Shown one piece after another: positions 39,707-48,252 of a stretch of DNA of 64,000 nucleotides. A model generated the notes under the pieces. It worked only from the letters and a program-made list of their open reading frames with translations. It ran no database searches and had not been told where the DNA came from. The position numbers and the translations under genes are program-made. Each line of letters opens with the position of its first letter. Position 1 is the first letter of the stretch. Origin of the DNA: JACKNG01 sp040220855 (GTDB lineage Bacteria; Pseudomonadota; Gammaproteobacteria; Ga0077536); contig JAVJVZ010000043.1 of assembly GCA_040220855.1 (NCBI GenBank), positions 124,001 to 188,000 of the forward strand, written 5' to 3'.

Positions 39707-40888
39707 TCAGGCGAGTTCGATGGCCAGCGCAGTGGCCTCACCGCCGCCGATGCACAAGCTCGCGATGCCGCGCTTTCCGCCCATGTCGCGCAAGGCGTGC
39801 ACGAGGGTGACGACGATGCGCGCGCCCGAGGCGCCGATCGGATGTCCCAGCGCGCAGGCACCGCCGCGCACGTTGAGCTTGGCGTGCGGAATGCCGAGGT
39901 CATGCATCGCCGCCATCGCGACGACCGCGAAGGCTTCGTTGACTTCGAACAGGTCGACGTCGTCGACCGACCAGCCGACCTGTTGCATGAGCTTGTCGAT
40001 CGCAGTGACCGGCGCGGTGGTGAACCAGCCGGGTGCCTGTGCGTGCGAGCTGTGCGCGAGGATGCGCGCGACCGGCGTGATGCCGAGCTGGTCGGCACGG
40101 GCTTGTGACAGCATCACCACGGCGGCGCCGCCGTCCGAGATTGAACTCGAATTGGCTGCCGTCACCGTGCCGTCCTTGGCAAAGGCCGGGCGCAGGTGGG
40201 GGATCTTGTCGAGCTGGGCCTTACCCGGCTGTTCGTCGGTGTCGATGATGCTCTCGCCCTTGCGTCCCTTGACGGTGACGGGTTCGATCTCGGCCTTGAA
40301 GTTGCCCTTCTCGATGGCATTCTGAGCGCGTTTGAGCGATTCGATGGCGAACGCGTCCTGCGCTTCGCGGGTGAACTCGTACTTGCGCGCGCAGTCCTCG
40401 GCGAAGGTGCCCATCAGGCGGCCTTTTTCGTAGGCGTCCTCGAGCCCGTCGAAGAACATGTGGTCGAGCACCTCGCCATGGCCGAGGCGCATGCCGCCGC
40501 GCACCTTGGGCAGGATGTAGGGTGCATTGGTCATGCTCTCCATGCCACCGGCGACGACGACGCCGGCGGAGCCGGCATTGATGGCGTCATGGCCGAGCAT
40601 GATGGCTTTCATGCCCGAGCCGCACATCTTGTTGATGGTGGTGCAAGGGGTCGAGTCCGGGATGCCGGCGCCGCGCGAGGCCTGGCGTGCGGGCGCCTGG
40701 CCGAGGCCGGCCGGCAGCACGCAGCCCATGATGGTCTCGTCGATGGCATCGGCGGCGATGCCGGCACGCGCGAGCGCGCCACTGATGGCGGTCGATCCGA
40801 GGACCGGTGCGGCGACGTCGGACAGTTCGCCCTGCATGCCGCCCATGGCGGTGCGGGCGAGCCCGGCAATGACGGTTGGCTCTGCCAT
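39707..40888 (-). CDS. Acetyl-CoA C-acyltransferase/acetyltransferase (thiolase II)
   Basis: Thiolase of 393 residues, the standard length of biosynthetic-type acetyl-CoA acetyltransferases (AtoB/PhaA). The nucleophile is Cys89 (NKMCGSGM), with NEAF at 317-320, His349 in GHP and Cys379 in CIGGG. It cleaves or condenses beta-ketoacyl-CoA, the last step of beta-oxidation or of branched-chain and cyclic degradation. ATG 40888 has GAGGAG before it. The gene stands 96 bp downstream of lhgO on the same strand. Which chain length it prefers cannot be judged from sequence. Confidence 0.95.
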   Translation of the reverse strand: MAEPTVIAGLARTAMGGMQGELSDVAAPVLGSTAISGALARAGIAADAIDETIMGCVLPAGLGQAPARQASRGAGIPDSTPCTTINKMCGSGMKAIMLGHDAINAGSAGVVVAGGMESMTNAPYILPKVRGGMRLGHGEVLDHMFFDGLEDAYEKGRLMGTFAEDCARKYEFTREAQDAFAIESLKRAQNAIEKGNFKAEIEPVTVKGRKGESIIDTDEQPGKAQLDKIPHLRPAFAKDGTVTAANSSSISDGGAAVVMLSQARADQLGITPVARILAHSSHAQAPGWFTTAPVTAIDKLMQQVGWSVDDVDLFEVNEAFAVVAMAAMHDLGIPHAKLNVRGGACALGHPIGASGARIVVTLVHALRDMGGKRGIASLCIGGGEATALAIELA

Positions 40889-40983
40889 TGTGAAACTCCT
40901 CTCTATTGCGGAAGGGGTGGGGATACGCGGGCGTATCGATGGCGCGTATCTTACCGCCTGGCGGTGGTCGCGCCGAGCCGCGC

Positions 40984-42189
40984 TCAGCGCCGGGCGGCGT
41001 CGATGCGCGCGACGAGTGCCTCCGCGATGGGGAAGGCCGAGGTCGCCGCCGGCGAGGGCGCGTTGCAGACGTGCACGCTGCGCGGCGTCTGCTCGATGAG
41101 GAAGTCGCTGATCAGCTCGCCGCGTGGACTCACGGCCTGGGCGCGGATGCCGCAGGCGTGCTCGGCGAGATCGGACAGGCGCAACTCGGGGCAATAGCGC
41201 TGCGCGGCGCGCAGGTAGAGGCGGCGACTCAGCGCGTGCGCGAGCTCGATGGCGCCCGCGCGTGGATAGCGTGCGAGGGTGCGCCAGCCCGCGCTGCTGC
41301 CGAGCACCGCCGCGGCATCGCGCCAGTCGAAGGCCCACTTGGCATAGCGCTCGCGGGCGAGCGCGAGCATCGCGGTCGGGCCGATGGTGAGGCCGCCGTC
41401 GGTGGTCAGCGTGAGATGCACGCCGAGGAACGGCAGTCGCGGGTCGGGCACGGGATAGATCAGGGTCGAAACGAGGTTGGCCCGGGCTGCGGGCACGCGG
41501 TAGTAGTCGCCTCGGAACGGCAGCATGTGAAAATCGACGGCGAGTCCGGCGAGGCGGGCCACGCGATCGGCCTGCACGCCCGCGCAGGCCACCAGGTAGT
41601 CCGCGCGCAGTGTGCTGTCAGTGGTTTCCACCGTGACGGCGTCGGCACGTTCGTCGATCGCGAGCACGGCAGCGTTGCAGCGAATCTCGCCGCCGGCGGC
41701 AGTGATCGATGCGGCGAGACGCCGGCACAGTGCCGGGTAGTCGACGATGCCGGTTTCCGCCACGAAGAGCGCCGCCACGCCATTGACCGCCGGTTCGCGC
41801 GCGGCGATGCCGGCGGCATCGAGCGCGCTGACCGCGAGGCCGTTGGCGCGCGCCCGCCCGGCGAGTTCGTCGAGGCGCGCGGCCTCGCGTGCGTCGGTCG
41901 CGACGATCAGCTTGCCGCAGCGCTGCCATGGCACGTCGTGCTCGCGGCAGAACGCGACCGTCGCCGCGTTGCCAGCGCGACAGTACGCCGCCTTGAGACT
42001 GCCCGGGGGGTAATACACCCCGGCATGGATGACGCCGCTGTTATGGCTGCTCTGGTGGCGCGCGATCGTCGCCTCCTTCTCGACCACGACCACGCGCGCA
42101 CGCGGCCGCGCCTGCTGCAGCTGCCACGCCGTGGCAAGACCGACGATGCCGGCGCCAATGACGAGATATTCGCTGCGTGTGCTGCTCAT
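40984..42189 (-). CDS. lhgO: L-2-hydroxyglutarate oxidase/dehydrogenase
   Basis: FAD-dependent DAO-type oxidoreductase of 401 residues. The dinucleotide motif VIGAGIVGLATAWQL (10-24) is followed by VVVEKE (beta2), HQSSHNSGVIHAGVYYPPGS (44-63; identical in pattern to LhgO), GDYYRVP and FLGVHLTLTTDGG. The C-terminal ISDFLIE and NAPSPAATSAFPIAEA also match. LhgO returns the metabolic by-product L-2-hydroxyglutarate to 2-oxoglutarate and feeds electrons to the quinone pool. It is divergent from cysC; the D-isomer-type oxidase gene lies 730 bp away on the other side of cysC. Confidence 0.93.
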   Translation of the reverse strand: MSSTRSEYLVIGAGIVGLATAWQLQQARPRARVVVVEKEATIARHQSSHNSGVIHAGVYYPPGSLKAAYCRAGNAATVAFCREHDVPWQRCGKLIVATDAREAARLDELAGRARANGLAVSALDAAGIAAREPAVNGVAALFVAETGIVDYPALCRRLAASITAAGGEIRCNAAVLAIDERADAVTVETTDSTLRADYLVACAGVQADRVARLAGLAVDFHMLPFRGDYYRVPAARANLVSTLIYPVPDPRLPFLGVHLTLTTDGGLTIGPTAMLALARERYAKWAFDWRDAAAVLGSSAGWRTLARYPRAGAIELAHALSRRLYLRAAQRYCPELRLSDLAEHACGIRAQAVSPRGELISDFLIEQTPRSVHVCNAPSPAATSAFPIAEALVARIDAARR

Positions 42190-42234
42190 GGCTGGTGTTG
42201 CGAACCGCTGGCCGGACGCGGCGGCGAATGCTGC

Positions 42235-42240
42235 TACAAT
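42235..42240 (+). promoter_or_regulatory. Candidate -10 element TACAAT for cysC
   Basis: TACAAT lies 42 bp before the cysC ATG in the 92-bp divergent region with lhgO. A clear -35 hexamer is not visible at normal spacing. Confidence 0.35.
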
Positions 42241-42281
42241 CCGCGCCTCCCGCGCAAGCTGTGCCGCCCGTACGCGCCGAC

Positions 42282-42905
42282 ATGGAACCAGCCGACCGTC
42301 CCACCAGTGCCACCAACGTCACCTGGCATGAACAGCAGGTGACGCGCGCCGAGCGCGGCCGCATCAAGGCCCACGGTGCTGCCGTGCTGTGGTTCACGGG
42401 CCTGTCCGGTGCCGGCAAGAGTACCGTCGCCAACGCCGTCGACAACCTGCTCAATGCGCGCGGCGTCCACACCTACCTGCTCGATGGCGACAACGTCCGC
42501 CACGGCCTGAACGCCAACCTCGGCTTCTCCGCCGAAGACCGCGTGGAGAACATCCGGCGTCTCGGCGAGGTGGCCAAGCTGATGGTCGATGCCGGCCTCG
42601 TCACGCTGACGGCTTTCATCTCGCCCTACCGCGCCGATCGCGCCCGCGTGCGCGCGCTCCTCGCGCCGGGTGAGTTCATCGAAGTGTACTGCGACACCCC
42701 GCTCGCGACCTGCGAGGCGCGCGATCCCAAGGGGCTCTACAAGAAGGCGCGTGCCGGCGAGATTCGCGATTTCACCGGCATCGACGCGCCCTACGAGGCG
42801 CCGGAGGCGCCCGAAATCGTGCTCGCCTCAGGGCGAGACGACGTGCCCGCACTCGCCCGCCAGGTGGTCGACTACCTCGAACAGCAGGGCATCATCGGCG
42901 CCTGA
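42282..42905 (+). CDS. cysC: Adenylyl-sulfate kinase
   Basis: APS kinase of 207 residues that phosphorylates adenosine 5'-phosphosulfate at the 3' position to make PAPS. The P-loop GLSGAGKS is at 40-47. LDGDNVRHGLN, FSAEDRVENIRRLGEVAKL, FISPYRADR, EVYCDTPLATCEARDPKGLYKKARAGEI and FTGIDAPYE are complete and canonical. ATG 42282 starts the normal-length protein. No cysD, cysN, cysH or sulfotransferase gene is nearby, so here cysC is a lone gene; it is convergent with the FAD oxidase gene. PAPS could serve assimilation or sulfated glycans. Confidence 0.96.
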   Translation: MEPADRPTSATNVTWHEQQVTRAERGRIKAHGAAVLWFTGLSGAGKSTVANAVDNLLNARGVHTYLLDGDNVRHGLNANLGFSAEDRVENIRRLGEVAKLMVDAGLVTLTAFISPYRADRARVRALLAPGEFIEVYCDTPLATCEARDPKGLYKKARAGEIRDFTGIDAPYEAPEAPEIVLASGRDDVPALARQVVDYLEQQGIIGA

Positions 42906-42922
42906 ATCCGCTCTGGCCGATC

Positions 42923-44335
42923 TCACAACAGCTTGCCCGGATTCATCAGCCCCTCCGGATCGAGCGCGCGCTTGAGTGCGCGCATGAGATCGAGGGCGAC
43001 CGGATCGGTGTAGCGGGCGAGCAGGTCGCGCTTGAGCTGGCCAATGCCGTGTTCGGCGCTGAAGCTGCCACCGAGTGCGACTGCTGTCGCGTGCACCCGG
43101 TCACTGATTGCTGCGGCGTGTCGCGTGCGGAACGCGGCGGCGTCCTCACCTGCCGGCGCGAGGACATTGCAATGCACGTTGCCGTCCCCGAGGTGGCCGT
43201 AGATGGAGAAGCGCGCGCGCGGCCAGCGCGCGAGGATTGCTTCGCGCACCTCGGCGACGAGCTGCGGCACCCGCCCCTGGCGCACCGAAACGTCGTGCTT
43301 GACCGAGCCCCCGAGATGGCGCTCGGCCGCGGGTACCCGCTCGCGCAACGTCCACAGGGCGCGCCTCTGGCGCTCGTCCTGGGCGATGACGGCATCACCC
43401 AGCGTGCTGTCCCCGGCAAGTCCGGCGAGCGCCTCCTCGTGGCCGGCGCGCGTGGCGCTGTTCGCCGCGCCAAGCTCGATCAGGACGTAATGGTGATGGT
43501 CGCCATCGAAGGGCACGCGCAGCTCGGGAAAGGCCTGCATCACCAGCGCGAGGGCGTCGTGTTCGAGGTACTCGAAAGACGTCACCGAGTCCCCCACGAG
43601 TGCCCGCAGCCGTGGTAGCAGGGCGCACGCGCTGGCGAGATCCGGTACCGCGGCAAAGGCGGTTACTGCGTGCGGATTGGGCGGAAACAGGCGCAAGGTG
43701 GCCGCGGTGATGATGCCGAGCGTACCTTCCGCCCCGATGAAGAGCTGCTTGAGGTCATAACCGGTATTGTCCTTGCGCAGACCGCGCAGCGCATCGAGCA
43801 CGCGGCCGTCGGGCAGTACCACCTCGAGGCCGAGGGTCAGCTCGCGTGCATTGCCGTAGCGCAGCACGGCGAGCCCGCCGGCATTGGTGGCGAGATTGCC
43901 ACCGACCTGGCAGCTCTCCTGCGAGCCCATGGCGAGCGGGAACAGCAGCCCCTGCGCCGCGGCTGCCTGCTGGGCAGCGGCCAGCGGCAGGCCGGCTTCC
44001 ACCGTCATCGTCGCCGCGAGGGGGTCGACCTCGCGGATGCGGTCGAGGCGTTCGAGACTGAGTACCACTTGTTGCCCGGACGCATCCGCGGTGGCGCCGC
44101 CACAGTAACCGGTGTTGCCGCCTTGCGGGACGACGCCAACACCCTGCGCGCGACAGGCGCGCACCACCTCGGCCACTTCCGCAGTACCGGCCGGGCGCAC
44201 CACCGCCGCCGGACGGCCACGATAGAGCGCGCGCTCGTCGACCGCATAGCGCGTCACCGCCTCGGCGTCTTCCAACGGCGGGACACCGCCACATGCCGTG
44301 GCGAGCGCGGCACGCAGCGCCGGCTCAAGCGGCAC
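42923..44335 (-). CDS. FAD-linked oxidase, D-2-hydroxyglutarate dehydrogenase/GlcD type
   Basis: FAD-binding type 4 protein of 470 residues. VRPAGTAEVAEVVRACRAQGVGVVPQGGNTGYCGGAT-type PCMH domain, with GSQESCQVGGNLATNAGG and GLRKDNTGYDLKQLFIGAEGTLGIIT; the C-terminal HGIGQLKR, with HLGDGNVHCN before it, supplies metal-binding His residues. This layout is that of D-2-hydroxyglutarate, D-lactate and glycolate dehydrogenases. Together with lhgO it would clear both enantiomers of 2-hydroxyglutarate; D-lactate remains possible. The GTG at 44335 overlaps the upstream gene's stop by 11 bases and gives the normal family length; the longer open frame is not family-like. Confidence 0.87.
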   Translation of the reverse strand: MPLEPALRAALATACGGVPPLEDAEAVTRYAVDERALYRGRPAAVVRPAGTAEVAEVVRACRAQGVGVVPQGGNTGYCGGATADASGQQVVLSLERLDRIREVDPLAATMTVEAGLPLAAAQQAAAAQGLLFPLAMGSQESCQVGGNLATNAGGLAVLRYGNARELTLGLEVVLPDGRVLDALRGLRKDNTGYDLKQLFIGAEGTLGIITAATLRLFPPNPHAVTAFAAVPDLASACALLPRLRALVGDSVTSFEYLEHDALALVMQAFPELRVPFDGDHHHYVLIELGAANSATRAGHEEALAGLAGDSTLGDAVIAQDERQRRALWTLRERVPAAERHLGGSVKHDVSVRQGRVPQLVAEVREAILARWPRARFSIYGHLGDGNVHCNVLAPAGEDAAAFRTRHAAAISDRVHATAVALGGSFSAEHGIGQLKRDLLARYTDPVALDLMRALKRALDPEGLMNPGKLL

Positions 44336-45266
44336 GAACGGCGGCCGCGGCGCGCTTGAACGCGGCGAGGCGCTCGAAATAGTTCGCCGTGGTCTTCGGC
44401 ATCGGCACGCGCGCAAACGCAATCCATTCGATAAGGCGCTTGCCCTCGCGCACGAGTTGCACGCCCTGCTCGCCCATGCGGCGCAGTTCGTCGGTGGCGC
44501 CACGCTCGGCGACGAAGCCGGACAGGTGGTCGCCGGCAACGACGAAGGCCGGCCATACCTTGAAGATGGCGGGATCGGTCTTGATGGTCTCGCTCTCGTT
44601 CTTCGCTGCGCGGGAATAGTCCTCGATCAGTGCCGGCACGGCGGCGAAGCCCGCGAGCCCCGTGAAAGTCTCGAGCATGCGCGCGCTGATGCTGTCGATG
44701 GCCGACATGGTCAGCGCAATCTTGATGTAGCGCGATTCGTAGAAATCGGCGACCGGCATGTAGAAGACCTTGAGCGGTTCACCCCACAGTTCGTCGAGCC
44801 CTTCCTCGCCGCTGTAATGCTTGACCTGCTTGCCCAGGTCGAACGCTTCGAGGAAACAGGACTCGCATTCGAGCATCAGTTCGTTGGCGGGCGTGATCTC
44901 GATGCCGCGGCGATTGAGCTCGAAGATCATGGTGAAGATGTCGGAGCCACGGTTGAGCAGCGCCCCGGCGAGCATCGCGGCATTGACGCGCTTGCGCTCC
45001 GGGTCGCTCTCGGACTCGTAGGCGCGCCGCGCCTCGGGCAGGTTGTAGCCGGGGGTATTGATGCCCGGTTCGGTATGGTGGAAGACGCGCTTGGTGAGCT
45101 GGTCGATGAGTTCGCGGCGCGCCGAGGCCTGGTCATGCGGCACGTCGTAGCGACGGATCCAGTGGCCGTCGTAGAAGACGCAGGCCTTGCCATCGATGTC
45201 GCGCTGGGTACCGTTCGGAATCGCCTCGCCGTCGTCGGCGACCGGGCTGCGCTGGGGATCGTTCAT
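44325..45266 (-). CDS. Conserved protein of unknown function (helical, 313 residues)
   Basis: Not recognised. The protein is soluble and mostly helical by eye, without signal peptide or membrane segment. The N-terminus carries CVFYDGHWIRRYDVPHDQ; the middle has ITPANELMLECESCFLEAFDLGKQVKHYSGEEGLDEL with paired Cys/Glu; the C-terminal part has KVWPAFVVAGDHLSGFVAERGATDEL. No nucleotide-binding, metal cluster or catalytic signature is obvious. It overlaps the FAD oxidase start by 11 bases, so it is translationally linked to it and may be its partner. A good sigma-70-like promoter lies upstream (45366-45393). Confidence 0.75.
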   Translation of the reverse strand: MNDPQRSPVADDGEAIPNGTQRDIDGKACVFYDGHWIRRYDVPHDQASARRELIDQLTKRVFHHTEPGINTPGYNLPEARRAYESESDPERKRVNAAMLAGALLNRGSDIFTMIFELNRRGIEITPANELMLECESCFLEAFDLGKQVKHYSGEEGLDELWGEPLKVFYMPVADFYESRYIKIALTMSAIDSISARMLETFTGLAGFAAVPALIEDYSRAAKNESETIKTDPAIFKVWPAFVVAGDHLSGFVAERGATDELRRMGEQGVQLVREGKRLIEWIAFARVPMPKTTANYFERLAAFKRAAAAVRAA

Positions 45267-45365
45267 CGCGGGGTCATCGCGGAGAGTGTCGCAGGGGCGC
45301 ACGGGACCCGGGGTAACGGGTCGCGGGGTGGCCGGGCCGGAACCAGGAAGCCAACATGGGCGCGT

Positions 45366-45393
45366 ACTATACGCCCTCCCCCGCCCCGGCAAA
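45366..45393 (-). promoter_or_regulatory. Sigma-70-like promoter TTTGCC-N16-TATAGT
   Basis: On the minus strand, TTTGCC (complement of 45388-45393) and TATAGT (complement of 45366-45371) are separated by 16 bases, about 100 bp upstream of ATG 45266. The TATAGT match is strong. Confidence 0.5.
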
Positions 45394-45457
45394 ACCGCCC
45401 TCCCCCGGGTGCCGCAACAATCTTTGACAATCGTCAGCCACGCCGCCGCGGCTGCAC

Positions 45458-47089
45458 TCAGGCATCCGGAAAGCGGTATTCGGCAAAGCGTTCGCGTAAC
45501 GTCAGCTTGCTGACCTTGCCCGTCGCCGTATGCGGCAGATCGTCGACGAAGACGACGTCGTTGGGAATCCACCAGCGCGCCACGCGCCCCTCGAAGGCGG
45601 CGAGCAGCTCGCTTGCCAGGGCATCGCCGGCGCTGTCACTGACGACGACCAGCAGCGGGCGTTCCTGCCACTTCGGGTGCGGCATGCCGATGACCGCCGC
45701 CTCGCGCACCGCCGGGTGTGACATGGCGACGTTCTCGAGGTCGATCGAGCTGATCCATTCACCGCCGGACTTGATCACGTCCTTGGTGCGATCGGTGATC
45801 TTGACGTAACCGTCGGGGTCGATCATGGCGACGTCGCCGGTGTCGAACCAACCGTCACCGTGCGCCGCGGACGGCTCGTCGAGACGGTAGTAGTCGCTGC
45901 AGATCCACGGCCCGCGCACCTGCAGGGCGCCGAAGCTGCGGCCGTCCCAGGGCTGTTCGACGCCGTCCTCGTCGACGATGCGCAGTTCCACCCCGGGCAA
46001 CGGCCGTCCCTGCTTGACGACGTGCGCGCGCAGCGCCTCGCCATCGAGCTCGACGGTGCGCGCATTGGGGCGGTTGACGGTGCCGACCGGGCTCATCTCG
46101 GTCATACCCCAGCCGTGCAGCACCGTGACGTCATAGTTGTCACGAAATTCCTCGATCATCGACAGCGGACAGGCCGAGCCGCCGATCACGGTACGGTTGA
46201 GCGGGGCGAGATTGCGTCCGCTGCGACGCAGGTAGTCGAGCACCGGCAGCCACACCGTCGGCACGCCACCGGCGATCGTCACGCCCTCTTCGTTGATGAG
46301 GTCGACGAGCGTTTCCGGCTGGCTCAGGCTCGGCCCCGGGAAGACCAGTTTCGCGCCGACCATCATCGCCGCGTAGGGGTACCCCCAGGCGTTGACATGG
46401 AACATCGGCACGATCGGCAGCACCGCGTCGAGCGCTGACAGGCAGGCGGCGTCCGGCAGCGCCATGGCATAGGTATGCAGCACCGTGCTGCGGTGACTGT
46501 AGAGCACGCCCTTGGGGTGGCCGGTGGTGCCGGACGTGTAGCACAGGCTGCTCGCGGTGCGCTCGTCGAACTCGGGCCATTCGCAAGCTTCCGACTCGGC
46601 GGCGAGCAGCGTTTCGTAGCACGCCAGGTTGGGCAGGCTCGACGCCGGCATGTGCGACTCGGCCGTCATCGCCACGTAGCCCTTGACCCGCGGGCACTCG
46701 GCGGCGACGGCCTCGAGCAACGGGGCGAAGGCGACGTCGAAGAAAATCCATTCGTCTTCGGCGTGGTTGATGATGTAGGCGAGCTGCTCGGCAAACAGGC
46801 GCGGGTTGATGGTATGCAGTACGCGCCCACTGCAGGACACGCCGTAGTAGAGCTCGAGATGACGGAAATCGTTCCAGGCCAGCGTCGCGATGCGCGCATC
46901 GGGTGCAGCGCCGAGGCGCTCGAGGAGGTTGCTGACGCGACGCGCACGGGCGAGGCTGTCGGCGAATGTATAGCGGTGCCGCGCATGATCGGCAGTGACC
47001 GACACGATCTCGCGGGTCGCATGGTTGCGTTCGGCGTGCCGTGCGATGTGCGTGAGCAGCAGCGGCGTATCCATCATGAGTCCGAGCAT
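45458..47089 (-). CDS. AMP-forming medium/long-chain acyl-CoA ligase
   Basis: ANL-superfamily ligase of 543 residues that activates a carboxylic acid to its CoA thioester. The P-loop is YTSGTTGHPKGV (about 187-198). GWGMTEMSPVG is motif A5, DGWFDTGDVAMIDPDGYVKITDRTKDVIKSGGEWIS the hinge region, and GKVSKLTLRE holds the catalytic Lys near the C-terminus. This pattern is that of AlkK/FadD3-like ligases of 540-550 residues, used for medium-chain and cyclic acids. ATG 47089; the alternative ATG at 47074 is also possible. It is isolated upstream of the unknown gene and divergent from pyrC. Confidence 0.93.
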   Translation of the reverse strand: MLGLMMDTPLLLTHIARHAERNHATREIVSVTADHARHRYTFADSLARARRVSNLLERLGAAPDARIATLAWNDFRHLELYYGVSCSGRVLHTINPRLFAEQLAYIINHAEDEWIFFDVAFAPLLEAVAAECPRVKGYVAMTAESHMPASSLPNLACYETLLAAESEACEWPEFDERTASSLCYTSGTTGHPKGVLYSHRSTVLHTYAMALPDAACLSALDAVLPIVPMFHVNAWGYPYAAMMVGAKLVFPGPSLSQPETLVDLINEEGVTIAGGVPTVWLPVLDYLRRSGRNLAPLNRTVIGGSACPLSMIEEFRDNYDVTVLHGWGMTEMSPVGTVNRPNARTVELDGEALRAHVVKQGRPLPGVELRIVDEDGVEQPWDGRSFGALQVRGPWICSDYYRLDEPSAAHGDGWFDTGDVAMIDPDGYVKITDRTKDVIKSGGEWISSIDLENVAMSHPAVREAAVIGMPHPKWQERPLLVVVSDSAGDALASELLAAFEGRVARWWIPNDVVFVDDLPHTATGKVSKLTLRERFAEYRFPDA

Positions 47090-47205
47090 GGGCGGGGCTC
47101 CGGTCGGTTTGGCGCAGTGTGGGATGCCGGATTCTACCGGCCCGCGTGCGCGCGCGGCAGCACCCGGTTCCGGCGCCTCAGGGGGGCGTGCTAACCTCCG
47201 CGGCC

Positions 47206-48252
47206 ATGATCACCCGCATCACCCTGCCGCGACCCGATGACTGGCACGTCCACCTGCGCGACGGCGCCCTGCTCGAGGCCGTGGTGGCCGATACCGCACG
47301 GCACTTCGCGCGCGCTATCGTGATGCCCAACCTCAAGCCGCCGGTCACCGACAGCGCCGCTGCGCGCGCCTACCGCGGGCGAATCCGTGCGGCCGTGCCG
47401 GCCGGATGCGACTTCGAACCGCTGATGACCGCCTACCTCACCGACCTCACCGATGCCGCCGACCTGCTCGAGGGCTACCGCGACGGCGTGTTCGCCGCGG
47501 CCAAGCTCTATCCGGCCGGCGCCACCACCAACTCCGACGCCGGCGTGAGCGATGTCGCGCGTATCGACGACGTGCTGGCCGCGATGGCCGAAGGCGGCAT
47601 GCCGCTGCTGGTGCACGGCGAGGTGGTCGATGCCGATATCGATGTCTTCGATCGCGAAGCGGTGTTCATCGAGCGCGTGCTCGCGCCGCTGCGCGCGCGG
47701 CACCCGCTTCTGCGCGTGGTGCTCGAGCACATCACCACCGCCGATGCCGTCGACTACGTGCGCGCGGCCGATGCGGCCCTGCTCGGCGCCACCATCACGC
47801 CGCATCATCTCGCCATCAACCGTAACGCGATGTTCCAGGGCGGCTTCCGCCCGCACATGTACTGTCTGCCAGTCGCCAAGCGCGAGCATCACCGCGCCGC
47901 GCTGGTCACCGCCGCTTGTTCCGGGGACGCGCATTTCTTCCTCGGTACCGATTCGGCGCCGCATACCGTCGCAAACAAGGAAACCGCCTGTGGCTGTGCC
48001 GGCATCTACAACAGTCCCACTGCACTCGCGACGTATCTCGCGGTGTTCGAAGAAGCCGGCGCGCTCGAACACTTCGAGGCCTTCGCCTGCCGCAGCGGTC
48101 CGGCCTTCTACGGCCAGCCGGTCAACACGCAGACGATCACGCTGGAGCGTACCGAGGCGACGGTGGCGAGCGGCGTACGCCATACCGGAGAAGGCGACGT
48201 GTGCGTGTTCGCACCGCCGCTGCCACTGCACTGGCATCCCGTTGCGGCATGA
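47206..48252 (+). CDS. pyrC: Dihydroorotase (class II)
   Basis: Zinc amidohydrolase of 348 residues that closes carbamoyl-aspartate to dihydroorotate in pyrimidine synthesis. Metal ligands are His14 and His16 (DWHVHLR), the carbamylated Lys100 (AAKLYPAGATTNS), His137, His175 and Asp249 (GTDSAPH). Length and motifs match E. coli-type PyrC. ATG 47206 gives the normal N-terminus; no strong Shine-Dalgarno is visible. Its stop overlaps the bioA start (ATGA), starting a chain of overlapping genes. Confidence 0.97.
   Translation: MITRITLPRPDDWHVHLRDGALLEAVVADTARHFARAIVMPNLKPPVTDSAAARAYRGRIRAAVPAGCDFEPLMTAYLTDLTDAADLLEGYRDGVFAAAKLYPAGATTNSDAGVSDVARIDDVLAAMAEGGMPLLVHGEVVDADIDVFDREAVFIERVLAPLRARHPLLRVVLEHITTADAVDYVRAADAALLGATITPHHLAINRNAMFQGGFRPHMYCLPVAKREHHRAALVTAACSGDAHFFLGTDSAPHTVANKETACGCAGIYNSPTALATYLAVFEEAGALEHFEAFACRSGPAFYGQPVNTQTITLERTEATVASGVRHTGEGDVCVFAPPLPLHWHPVAA

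Noticed and set aside
44336..44539. N-terminal extension of the FAD-linked oxidase
   Set aside because: Lies inside the upstream gene's coding sequence in another frame; Arg/Ser-rich and not family-like.
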